DNA from: Tenacibaculum finnmarkense genomovar ulcerans
Lineage (GTDB): Bacteria; Bacteroidota; Bacteroidia; Flavobacteriales; Flavobacteriaceae
Direction of reading: 5' to 3'
Length of the DNA stretch: 62,880 nucleotides
NCBI RefSeq assembly: GCF_900239495.1
Contig: NZ_OENE01000034.1
Span: forward strand, 1-62,880
How positions within the stretch are numbered: the stretch's first letter is position 1; each line of letters opens with the position of its first letter. Under the pieces are notes generated by a model. It was not told the origin of the DNA and did no database searches. It worked only from the letters and a program-made list of their open reading frames with translations. Positions 30,363 through 38,690 of this stretch are shown one piece after another. The translations under genes were made by a program, and so were the position numbers.

Positions 30363-30488
30363 GTCAATTCGAGTGATTTTAATGACTAGAAGGAGTTAAA
30401 ATTGTATCGAGAATTTTATTTTGATTGATTTTGATGCTAAAAAGTTCTCGATACCATTTTTTTGAAGGAAAAAACCACTCGAACTGAC
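30363..30488. repeat. Dispersed long inverted repeat (family C), complete copy
   Basis: About 126 nt that can fold into one long imperfect hairpin. GTCAATTCGAGTGATTTT (30363-30380) faces AAAAACCACTCGAACTGAC (30470-30488), and inside these ATTGTATCGAGAATTTT faces AAAAGTTCTCGATACCATTT. A right-arm copy lies at 22-79 and a left-arm copy at 48100-48155. It looks like a MITE or structured intergenic repeat. It contains no coding frame. With the family A copy next to it, it fills most of the 408-bp gap between rlmB and the rhomboid gene. Confidence 0.75.
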
Positions 30489-30548
30489 TTCATTCTTAAA
30501 TGAAATTTTATAAAAAAGATAATCTATTTTTAAAATAAAGCAACCAAG

Positions 30549-30634
30549 CCTAGCCCCGATTGAAGCATTTGTTTGAGCTCTTTTTTTGATTTTTCTTCAA
30601 AAAAAAGCGAGTGCGGAAAGCGGGAAATTGCTTC
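30549..30634. repeat. Dispersed ~90-nt hairpin repeat (family A), copy 3
   Basis: Same layout as copies 1 and 2, from CCTAGCCCCGATTGAAGC to AATTGCTTC. It ends eight bases beyond the stop of the rhomboid gene, so on the minus strand it forms the 3' end structure of that transcript. Confidence 0.85.
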
Positions 30635-30642
30635 TAAAAAAA

Positions 30643-31425
30643 CTACTTTGAAATAATATAATTGATTTTTAAATCGTTCGGTACATCAATTTTAGCTACT
30701 TTATTTTTAGCTTCAATTTCTTTATTTTCTTGACCACTTCCCTGCTCTTCTTTTTTATCTTCTGAAACAAGCTCTTCTTCGATAACTGGCGGAACATAAT
30801 TTCCTTGCTCATCAAATAGTTCATCAAAAGCTGTTTTAGAAAACACAAATTTTTCTTTTATTACACCTTTTTTTCGGTAAAAAATAGCCAATAAAATTCC
30901 TGTAATAAACCCTGATAAATGTCCTTCCCACGAAACACCGTCTTTAATTGGTAACACATACCAAATCATGCTTCCGTATAAAAAAATCATAATTAACGAA
31001 ACCGCTACAAGTCGATATTGTTTTTTAATAATTCCGCTGAAAAAAACAAAACTAAAAAGTAAATAAACAATGCCACTTGCGCCAATATGATAGGATTCAC
31101 GAGCAATTACCCAGGTTAAAAACCCTGTAAATAATCCGCCAAAAATCAATATTTTTAAGGCAACACTTCTGTAGAAATAAAACAAACTTGCACAAAGAAC
31201 AAATAAAGGCACCGAATTATTAAACAAATGTCCTGTGTCGCCATGGATAAATGGTGACATTAAAATTCCTTTTAAACCTGTTATTTCTCTTGGTAAAATA
31301 CCAAATTTATTAAAATTGAAGCCAAAAGTAATTTCTATCCAATATATAAACCATATTGAAATCACAAAAATAAATGGTATTAAAAAAATACGGTTCGAAT
31401 ATTTTAATTGAGTAGCTGTTTTCAT
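30643..31425 (-). CDS. Rhomboid-family intramembrane serine protease
   Basis: A 260-residue membrane protease that cleaves transmembrane substrates. Six hydrophobic segments span roughly 13-190. The catalytic pair is visible: Ser117 in HIGASGIVYL and His169 in SWEGHLSGF. FIHGDTGHLFNNSVPLF near 58-74 matches the conserved rhomboid L1/TM2 region with its His and Asn. A charged cytoplasmic tail follows, rich in Glu and Lys (about 205-250). It is divergent from rarA. The substrate is unknown. Confidence 0.9.
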   Translation of the reverse strand: MKTATQLKYSNRIFLIPFIFVISIWFIYWIEITFGFNFNKFGILPREITGLKGILMSPFIHGDTGHLFNNSVPLFVLCASLFYFYRSVALKILIFGGLFTGFLTWVIARESYHIGASGIVYLLFSFVFFSGIIKKQYRLVAVSLIMIFLYGSMIWYVLPIKDGVSWEGHLSGFITGILLAIFYRKKGVIKEKFVFSKTAFDELFDEQGNYVPPVIEEELVSEDKKEEQGSGQENKEIEAKNKVAKIDVPNDLKINYIISK

Positions 31426-31501
31426 AGGTATTGAAATATCAAAAACAAATCCAACTAAAAATTTCGGAACATCTGTCAGAAATCTTTGCTATTTTTACAA
31501 A

Positions 31502-32773
31502 ATGAATCAACCTTTGGCAGAAAGAATACGTCCGCAGAATTTATCCGATTATATAAGTCAACAACATTTGGTGGGCGAAAACGGAATTTTAACCAATCAT
31601 ATTAAACAAGGAATAATTCCTTCGTTAATTCTTTGGGGACCTCCTGGTATTGGAAAAACAACACTTGCTAATATTATTGCCAACGAATCTGGGCGACCTT
31701 TTTATACTTTGAGCGCCATTAGCGCAGGTGTAAAAGATGTGCGTGAAATTATTGAAAAAGCGAAGAAAAGTGGCGGATTGTTTAGTCAAAAAAATCCTAT
31801 TTTATTTATTGATGAAATTCATCGCTTTAGCAAATCGCAACAAGATTCTTTACTTGGCGCTGTTGAAAAAGGTTGGGTAACCTTAATTGGTGCAACTACC
31901 GAAAACCCAAGTTTTGAAGTAATACCCGCACTACTCTCTCGCTGTCAGGTGTATATTTTAAATTCTTTTGATAAAAATGATTTAATCGCGCTTTTACACA
32001 GAGCGATGAAAAAAGATACATTTATTGCTGATAAAAAAATTACCTTAAAAGAAACTGATGCTTTATTGCAAGTTTCGGGTGGTGATGCTCGGAAACTTTT
32101 AAATATTTTTGAATTATTAGTGGCTGCTGAAAATGAAATTGAAATTACCAACGAACTTGTTTTATCTAAAATTCAAAAAAATACAGTGCGCTATGATAAA
32201 ACAGGCGAACAACATTATGATATAGTGTCGGCTTTTATAAAATCGATACGAGGAAGCGACCCAAATGCCGCAGTTTATTGGCTGGCTAGAATGATTGAAG
32301 GTGGCGAAGATGTGAAATTTATTGCCCGAAGAATGCTAATTGCAGCTTCTGAAGATATTGGAAATGCCAATCCAACAGCATTTATTATGGCAAATAATAC
32401 CTTTCAAGCGGTTTCTGTAATTGGCTATCCTGAATCGCGTATTATTTTAAGTCAATGTGCTATTTATTTGGCAAATTCGCCAAAAAGTAATGCTTCTTAT
32501 ATGGCGATTGGTGAAGCTCAAAATTTAGTAAAAACAACAGGCGATTTACCTATTCCGCTACATTTAAGGAATGCTCCAACCAAATTAATGAAAGATTTGA
32601 ATTACGGAAAAGACTATGCCTATTCACATAATTATTCAGGAAATTTCGTGAGTCAAGAGTTTTTACCCGAACAAATTAAAAACACCAAATTGTACGAACC
32701 AGGCAATAATGCTCGAGAAAATCAATTTAGAGAATTGCTAAAACAACGTTGGAAAGATAAATATAAGTATTAA
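31502..32773 (+). CDS. rarA: Replication-associated recombination protein A (RarA/MgsA)
   Basis: A 423-residue AAA+ ATPase of the clamp-loader group that acts at stalled replication forks. It begins [20 protein letters not shown]. Walker [10 protein letters not shown] is near 46-54, Walker [19 protein letters not shown] near 100-117, and sensor 1 [11 protein letters not shown] near 129-139. The C-terminal MgsA domain includes [20 protein letters not shown]. Length is normal. It is divergent from the rhomboid gene and followed by its own terminator. Confidence 0.94.
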   Translation: MNQPLAERIRPQNLSDYISQQHLVGENGILTNHIKQGIIPSLILWGPPGIGKTTLANIIANESGRPFYTLSAISAGVKDVREIIEKAKKSGGLFSQKNPILFIDEIHRFSKSQQDSLLGAVEKGWVTLIGATTENPSFEVIPALLSRCQVYILNSFDKNDLIALLHRAMKKDTFIADKKITLKETDALLQVSGGDARKLLNIFELLVAAENEIEITNELVLSKIQKNTVRYDKTGEQHYDIVSAFIKSIRGSDPNAAVYWLARMIEGGEDVKFIARRMLIAASEDIGNANPTAFIMANNTFQAVSVIGYPESRIILSQCAIYLANSPKSNASYMAIGEAQNLVKTTGDLPIPLHLRNAPTKLMKDLNYGKDYAYSHNYSGNFVSQEFLPEQIKNTKLYEPGNNARENQFRELLKQRWKDKYKY

Positions 32774-32812
32774 AAAAAGAGTGTATTTTTATAATACACT
32801 CTTTTTTTTTAG
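32772..32812 (+). terminator. rarA terminator
   Basis: Stem AGAGTGTATT (32778-32787) and AATACACTCT (32793-32802) flanked by A and T runs. It could also serve the convergent gene on the minus strand. Confidence 0.85.
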
Positions 32813-32831
32813 ATAAAATAGCACGTAATAT

Positions 32832-33545
32832 TTAAAACTTTACTTGATATTTTTCTGTTTTTTTAATGCCTTTTTTATAATATTCGGCAGTCCAAATATC
32901 ATTGTTTTTATGAATGATTCCGTTTTTATCTTTAATAGCAAAAACATCTTTAACACTCGTTTTTAATATTTTAAAAATAATTTCCTGGGTTGTATCTACT
33001 AATTGAAAACCATTTTTTGTTGGTTGAGCATATAGGTTAATAACAGTACTTTCTACTGTTTTGTTAGCTAGTAATTCACTTTGATTATCAATATTCTGAA
33101 TAATATTTTGAGTGCTATTTGGCGTATATTTATACTTTAAAGCCTTGATTGATTTAAAAGCATTTCTAATTGCTTCATGATATGATTTTTTGTAATTTTT
33201 AATTTTACTTCTCCCTTCTTTTGATGAAAAAACATCTTTATTGCCACAATCTTTAAGAGTAATACTATTTTTTGTTGTAAACAAACTAGATGCATCAGTA
33301 AGCACTGCTGTTAATGCTAAACACCTGTTTTCGGCTAGGTCATCAGGTAAAACCTCATCGGCTAAAAAGACCGTAAAACCGTGTTTTTTAAATAAAAATT
33401 TAGTTAATGAACTGGTTTGATATTGATCGACTGTTTTAAGAAAATCAAACTTATTAGGTACCATAATGTATTTGTAATTATTTACATTTTTTTGAGCTTG
33501 TATTGATGTGCTTATCAGCAATAATAGTATGATTATTTTATTCAT
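32832..33545 (-). CDS. Hypothetical secreted protein
   Basis: A 237-residue protein with a clear signal peptide (1-17, ending IQA before QK). The mature part begins with a segment NNYKYIMVPNKFDFLKTVDQ and is soluble. It has no domain I can name, though this N-terminal pattern looks like a conserved flavobacterial family. The C-terminal part (about 165-237) may be a separate small beta domain. It is 36 nt downstream of the deacetylase gene on the same strand, so cotranscription is likely. Location would be periplasm or cell surface. Confidence 0.55.
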   Translation of the reverse strand: MNKIIILLLLISTSIQAQKNVNNYKYIMVPNKFDFLKTVDQYQTSSLTKFLFKKHGFTVFLADEVLPDDLAENRCLALTAVLTDASSLFTTKNSITLKDCGNKDVFSSKEGRSKIKNYKKSYHEAIRNAFKSIKALKYKYTPNSTQNIIQNIDNQSELLANKTVESTVINLYAQPTKNGFQLVDTTQEIIFKILKTSVKDVFAIKDKNGIIHKNNDIWTAEYYKKGIKKTEKYQVKF

Positions 33546-33581
33546 ATTTAATACTTATTTATTTTAATTAATTTATTATTT

Positions 33582-34886
33582 TTAATTTTTGGCTATTTTT
33601 AACATGGAAGCATAAGTACGCTTCCACCCCTTCCATTGTTCATAATTACTTAAACTTTCGTTATGAAAAGTAGTCACAAAAACACCATTTACAGCGGTTA
33701 CTTCATTTTTTAAATCTCTTATTTTACCTAACGATTGCTTGGGTGTTAACTTCATATAATCTTTTAAAGTTACATCAATTAAAGCAAAAGAAAATACCTT
33801 TAAGGGTGTTTGAATTTCAAAGGCTAAATCATAAAAATAAAATGGCGTACAAGTACTTGCCCTAAAACCTGCATGACTTACATAACCCATCGAATAATCT
33901 TCTGTTATTTCTAAATCAATTAAGTTTTGATAGGTTTCAGGCAATGACAAGCGTAAATAATGCTGACGAGAACGCTTTATTGGCATATTTATAATGTTTT
34001 CTAAGCGTTCTTTTTCTTTTTTTAACAAAGCGTTATTTGTCATGGTATGATATGACGGATGTAAGCCTACCCTTGCATAATCTACGATGTCTTTTATCAA
34101 TAGTTTAAAAGGAGTTTTTGAGGCAGATACATTGGTATTAAACGTGCTATAATCGCCTATTAAAAAGAAAAAAATAGTTCTAATTTTATGTGTTTTTTTT
34201 AACTCTAACAGTACTTTAAAAGTATTAAAAGGATCCTTTTTAAAATTAAATAAGACAGCCATTCTGTCCCAAATATTAATAATTTTAAACTGCCAAGCAT
34301 CTTTTAAAAAACCACCAAGTGTTCTTATAAAACCTTTGTGTTTGTAAATAAAGGAATTATCAACGTCAATCGTAGAAATATACTGGTATTTTCTTGTTGG
34401 ATACGCATACTCAGGGTATTTAACCTTTAAAGCATCTAAAAATTTATATGCCCAAATATCAACAAGCGGCTTTTCTAAAAAACCATATTTAAAAGCAATA
34501 CTTTGAGTGGCTGAAAAACGAGCATGGTTATCTTTTATATGCGGTAAGTACTCTTCATATCTAGAAATTAAATAAAAAGTTGCTGCAAAAATATCAAAAG
34601 GAATTTCAGACTGATCATCGGTCGCAAAAAAACAAGGAACTGCATCCCATTTTTTAATATTTATATCTACATCTTGTATTCCTTGCTGTGTTAACAAGGC
34701 AGTACTTTTTATAAAAAACTCTTTTCCTAAAGCTACCTTTGTATAGGTGATTTTAGGATTGTTATACGCCACAAATTCTTCTACTTTACTTGTAAACTGA
34801 ATTGGTATGTGTAAAATATGTGTAAAAATATGCTTAAAAACATACCGAATTCGAGGGGTTATTTTAGGAGTATATATAAGTATCAT
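33582..34886 (-). CDS. Polysaccharide deacetylase-like protein
   Basis: A 434-residue protein with features of the NodB/polysaccharide deacetylase fold. The first acid motif appears as STIDVDNSFIYKHKG near 169-183. The metal-binding histidine motif is GLHPSYHTM near 274-282, and a late TTFHNESLSNYEQWKG segment carries another histidine. The N-terminal ~160 residues form the extra domain commonly found in Bacteroidota members. No signal peptide is present, so a cytoplasmic role is likely. Substrate is unknown; the gene is near, but not obviously part of, an envelope cluster. Confidence 0.75.
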   Translation of the reverse strand: MILIYTPKITPRIRYVFKHIFTHILHIPIQFTSKVEEFVAYNNPKITYTKVALGKEFFIKSTALLTQQGIQDVDINIKKWDAVPCFFATDDQSEIPFDIFAATFYLISRYEEYLPHIKDNHARFSATQSIAFKYGFLEKPLVDIWAYKFLDALKVKYPEYAYPTRKYQYISTIDVDNSFIYKHKGFIRTLGGFLKDAWQFKIINIWDRMAVLFNFKKDPFNTFKVLLELKKTHKIRTIFFFLIGDYSTFNTNVSASKTPFKLLIKDIVDYARVGLHPSYHTMTNNALLKKEKERLENIINMPIKRSRQHYLRLSLPETYQNLIDLEITEDYSMGYVSHAGFRASTCTPFYFYDLAFEIQTPLKVFSFALIDVTLKDYMKLTPKQSLGKIRDLKNEVTAVNGVFVTTFHNESLSNYEQWKGWKRTYASMLKIAKN

Positions 34887-34931
34887 AATTGTTTTGAAGG
34901 GCTTAAAAACACAAATAACAATACAAAAGCA

Positions 34932-35618
34932 CTATAGCATTTCTTGATCTGCAAAGCTAAAATACGTTTTTTCGGTAATTATTAAATGATCTAGTAGTTT
35001 TATATCTAAAGTAACACCCGCTTGTTTAATTTTAGCAGTTAATTGAATGTCTGAATTGCTAGGTTTTAGTTTTCCTGACGGATGATTATGTGCCACAATA
35101 ATACCAACCGCAGAAACTTTTAATGCCTTTTGATATAGTAATCTTACATCGACTAAAGTTGCGGTAAAACCTCCTTTACTTAGTTGATGTTTTGCGACTA
35201 CTTTATTTGAATTATTTAAGTATAAAACCCAAAACTCTTCATGTCCTAAATCGCCAATTAATGGTTGCAATATGGTAGCGGCATCTAATGAACTGGTTAT
35301 TTTAGAAATCCGATTGCTTTCTATAAACTGCCTACGTTTGCCTATTTCTAAAGCCGTAATTATTGAAATAGCCTTTGCTTCTCCTATGCCTTTAAAGCTC
35401 ATTAATTCTTCCAATGATAATTTAGCCAAGGCGTTTAAATCATTATTGACCGAGGCTACTATTTTTTGAGACAACCCAACGGCACTTTGTTCTCTGTTAC
35501 CTGAACCTATTATAATGGCGATTAATTCAGCACTTGACAAAGCGGCTTTTCCTTTTAACATTAATTTTTCACGAGGTCTGTCATCTAATGCCCACAATTT
35601 GATTGATTTTTTTTTCAT
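34932..35618 (-). CDS. radC: RadC-family JAMM/MPN protein
   Basis: A 228-residue member of the RadC (UPF0758) family. It has an N-terminal helix-hairpin-helix region (RPREKLMLKG onward, with ELMSFKGIGEAKA near 69-81). The C-terminal MPN domain carries the JAMM metal-binding motif in HNHPSGKLKPSNSD near 176-189. The historical link to DNA repair is doubtful and the true function is uncertain. It is divergent from trkA. Confidence 0.9.
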   Translation of the reverse strand: MKKKSIKLWALDDRPREKLMLKGKAALSSAELIAIIIGSGNREQSAVGLSQKIVASVNNDLNALAKLSLEELMSFKGIGEAKAISIITALEIGKRRQFIESNRISKITSSLDAATILQPLIGDLGHEEFWVLYLNNSNKVVAKHQLSKGGFTATLVDVRLLYQKALKVSAVGIIVAHNHPSGKLKPSNSDIQLTAKIKQAGVTLDIKLLDHLIITEKTYFSFADQEML

Positions 35619-35663
35619 ATGGCAGCTATCATCTCTAAATTAGTTATAAATATAATCCATTTT

Positions 35664-35695
35664 TTTGCACAAGCCAAACAAGCACAGTATCTTTG
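35664..35695 (+). promoter_or_regulatory. trkA-trkH promoter
   Basis: TTTG (35664-35667), 20-nt spacer, TATCTTTG (35688-35695): a textbook Bacteroidota promoter, with both elements matching consensus. It predicts a leader of about 20 nt and supports the ATG at 35721 as the trkA start. Confidence 0.75.
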
Positions 35696-35720
35696 TTGCC
35701 TACTTTTTATTATCAAACTC

Positions 35721-37067
35721 ATGAAGATTATTATAGCTGGGGCTGGAGACGTTGGTTTTCATTTAGCCAAACTCCTTTCTTACGAATCTCAAGATACTTA
35801 CGTTATTGATTCTGACGGCGAAAAGCTTGATTACATCAACAACCATTTAGATGTTATCACCAAAAAAGGCGACGCTACTTCTATTCAGTTATTAAAAGAA
35901 CTTGGCATTGCTGATGCTGATTTATTACTAGCGGTTACCGAAAGTCAGAACACCAATTTTACCATATCGGTTATTGGAAAAGCCTTGGGTGTAAAAAAAA
36001 CAATTGCCAGAATTAACAATCCTGAATTTTTAAATAACGACAGTATTGACTTTAAAGATTTTGGCGTAGATTTTATGATTTCTCCTGAAGCTTTAGCTGC
36101 CGAAGAAATAAAAGTACTGTTAAATCAATCTTCTTTTAACGATACCGTTACTTTTGAAAACGGCGTATTTAATATTATGGGAACAACCCTTGGCTATAAA
36201 TCGCCTATATTAAATTTAACCGTTAAAGAAGCTAAAGAAAAATTTAGTTTAGTTGATTTTATTACCATCGCTATAAAACGAGAAGGCACCGCACAAACCA
36301 TTATTCCTCGTGGTGATACTACCTATAAAATGAACGATCAAGTTTATTTTTCGGTACCAAGTTATAGCATTGATAAATTACATCCTATTATTGGTAAAGA
36401 GCAAATAGCCATTAAAAATGTGATGATTCTTGGCGGTAGTAATATCGGAAGAAAAACATCTAAAAGTCTTTGTAGCGCTAACTTTAAAGTAAAACTTATT
36501 GAGCGTAAACGAGAAAAAGCCTTACACCTTGCCGAAGAATTGATAGACACCTTAGTTATTCATGGAGACGGTAGAGATTTAGAGCTTTTAGAAGATGAAA
36601 ACATTCGAGAAATGGATGCTTTTATTGCGGTAACTGGCGATTCTGAAACCAACATTATGTCTTGTTTGGTCGCAAAATCGAAAGGAGTTAAAAAAACCGT
36701 TGCCTTGGTTGAAAATATGGATTATATCAATATTTCACAAACCATTGGTATTGATACCCTTATTAATAAAAAATTAATTGCGGCAAGTAATATTTTCCGT
36801 CACATACGTAAAGGTGAAATTTTAGCCTTAGCAAACTTACATAATATTGATGCCGAAGTTTTTGAATTTGAAGTTCAAAAAAATGCCAAAGTAACTCTAA
36901 AACCAATTAAAGAACTACGTTTTCCTAGAGAAGCCGTTTTTGGTGGTGTTATTAGAGATGGAAAACCTCATATGTCTTTTGGTGATTTTCAATTACAAAG
37001 TGGCGATAAAGCCATCGTTTTTTGTTTGCCCGAAGCAATATCAATTGTAGAAGAATTATTCAACTAA
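35721..37067 (+). CDS. trkA: Trk potassium uptake regulatory subunit TrkA
   Basis: A 448-residue peripheral membrane protein that binds nucleotides and gates TrkH. It has two RCK units: N-terminal Rossmann IIIAGAGDVGFHLAKLL (2-18) with its TrkA_C, and a second Rossmann MILGGSNIGRKTSKSL near 235-250 with its TrkA_C. The frame is open further upstream to 35619, but the ATG at 35721 is chosen because it begins exactly at the Rossmann fold and lies about 25 nt after a consensus promoter. The stop overlaps the trkH start by one base (TAATG). Confidence 0.92.
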   Translation: MKIIIAGAGDVGFHLAKLLSYESQDTYVIDSDGEKLDYINNHLDVITKKGDATSIQLLKELGIADADLLLAVTESQNTNFTISVIGKALGVKKTIARINNPEFLNNDSIDFKDFGVDFMISPEALAAEEIKVLLNQSSFNDTVTFENGVFNIMGTTLGYKSPILNLTVKEAKEKFSLVDFITIAIKREGTAQTIIPRGDTTYKMNDQVYFSVPSYSIDKLHPIIGKEQIAIKNVMILGGSNIGRKTSKSLCSANFKVKLIERKREKALHLAEELIDTLVIHGDGRDLELLEDENIREMDAFIAVTGDSETNIMSCLVAKSKGVKKTVALVENMDYINISQTIGIDTLINKKLIAASNIFRHIRKGEILALANLHNIDAEVFEFEVQKNAKVTLKPIKELRFPREAVFGGVIRDGKPHMSFGDFQLQSGDKAIVFCLPEAISIVEELFN

Positions 37068-38566
37068 TGGAAAATTTCAATCTAAAATTAATTTATCGAT
37101 TTTTAGGGATAACAGCCGTTCTTAATGGCTTATTCATGTGGCTTTCATTACCGTTTAGTTTTTATTATGACGAGCCTTCTAAGTGGGGAATTTTAAACGC
37201 CGGACTAATTACAATAGCTACCGGTTTAGTTCTCTTTTTTTTTAACAAACCTGTTACTAAAAAAATCAAGAAAAAAGAAGGCTACCTTATTGTTACTTTA
37301 GGCTGGCTTATTTTAACAATTACCGGAATGCTTCCTTATTTATTATCGGGCAGTATTCCTAGTGTTACCAACGCATTGTTTGAAACTATTTCAGGCTATT
37401 CAACGACAGGTTCATCTATTTTAACAGATATAGAATCGATGCCTAAAGGAATCCTGTTTTGGCGTAGCGCTACGCATTGGATTGGCGGAATGGGAATTAT
37501 TGTGCTTACCATTGCCATATTACCTTTACTAGGAATTGGCGGTATGCAGTTATTTATGGCAGAAGCTCCAGGGCCATCAGCCGATAAATTACACCCTCGT
37601 ATTACCGATACCGCAAAACGTTTATGGTTAATTTACGTATTGCTTACATTTGTAGAATTTTTACTTTTAAAAGTTGCGGGTATGGGCTGGTTTGATGCCT
37701 TAAATCATGCAATGGCAACCATTAGTACTGGTGGTTTTTCAACTAAAAATGCTAGTGTTGCTCATTGGAATGGCTCGCCATTTATACAATATATTATCAT
37801 CTTTTTTATGTTTTTAGCAGGTATCAATTTTGTACTTACCTACTTTGCTTTAAAAGGAAAGGTGCGAAAAGTTATTCAAAGTGAAGAATTTAAGTATTAT
37901 TTCTTTGGTGTTTTAGGGATTTCTAGTGTTATCGCTGTCATGATTATTTTTAATCAAGACCCTTCATTACAAACCTCTATTGAGCATCCGATGGTATATG
38001 GTAATGTTGAAAGTGCCATACGACATTCGTTATTTTCAGTACTATCAGTAATAACAACTACAGGTTTTGTTACGGCTGATTTTACGATGTGGAATTATTT
38101 TGTAACGGCAATTTTCTTTTCATTATTTTTCTTAGGAGGATCGGCAGGTTCTACCTCTGGTGGGGTTAAAATTGTACGACATATTATCTTATTAAAAAGT
38201 AGTTTTTTAGAGTTTAAGAAAAGTTTACACCCTAATGCAATAATCCCTGTTCGTTATGACGGAAAAGCCGTTAAACAAACCATTGTATTTAACATCTTAT
38301 CGTTCTTTGTATTGTATATGTTCATTTTTATTATGGGAACTATCATACTTGCTTTCTTCGGATTAGACTTTTATTCAGCCTTAGCCGCCTGTGCTTCCTC
38401 TTTAGGAAATATTGGTCCTGGTTTAGGTAGTGTAAGCCCTGTTGATAATTTTAATCATTTATCTACCGGAGCAAAATTATTTTGTTCTTTTTTAATGCTT
38501 ATCGGGCGTTTAGAACTTTTTACGGTATTAATTTTATTCACCCCTTTCTTTTGGCGTAAAAATTAA
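37067..38566 (+). CDS. trkH: Trk-type potassium uptake protein TrkH
   Basis: A 499-residue inner-membrane potassium channel subunit with the four pore-loop repeats of the SKT superfamily: ETISGYSTTGSSIL near 118-131, AMATISTGGFST near 220, SVITTTGFVTADF near 330 and SSLGNIGPGLG near 445. About ten or more hydrophobic helices are visible. The first ATG overlapping the trkA stop is chosen over an upstream in-frame start inside trkA. It is translationally coupled to trkA. No clear terminator was found in the 124-bp gap after it. Confidence 0.92.
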   Translation: MENFNLKLIYRFLGITAVLNGLFMWLSLPFSFYYDEPSKWGILNAGLITIATGLVLFFFNKPVTKKIKKKEGYLIVTLGWLILTITGMLPYLLSGSIPSVTNALFETISGYSTTGSSILTDIESMPKGILFWRSATHWIGGMGIIVLTIAILPLLGIGGMQLFMAEAPGPSADKLHPRITDTAKRLWLIYVLLTFVEFLLLKVAGMGWFDALNHAMATISTGGFSTKNASVAHWNGSPFIQYIIIFFMFLAGINFVLTYFALKGKVRKVIQSEEFKYYFFGVLGISSVIAVMIIFNQDPSLQTSIEHPMVYGNVESAIRHSLFSVLSVITTTGFVTADFTMWNYFVTAIFFSLFFLGGSAGSTSGGVKIVRHIILLKSSFLEFKKSLHPNAIIPVRYDGKAVKQTIVFNILSFFVLYMFIFIMGTIILAFFGLDFYSALAACASSLGNIGPGLGSVSPVDNFNHLSTGAKLFCSFLMLIGRLELFTVLILFTPFFWRKN

Positions 38567-38690
38567 CACAAGTACCTCAAATACAAATTACTACAAAAAA
38601 TATCGTTATAATAACATTTAAAAAACAACTACAAAACACTCGTAAATAAACAATAAATTACCTTCGTTTCATTAATCAATTTATGATACT

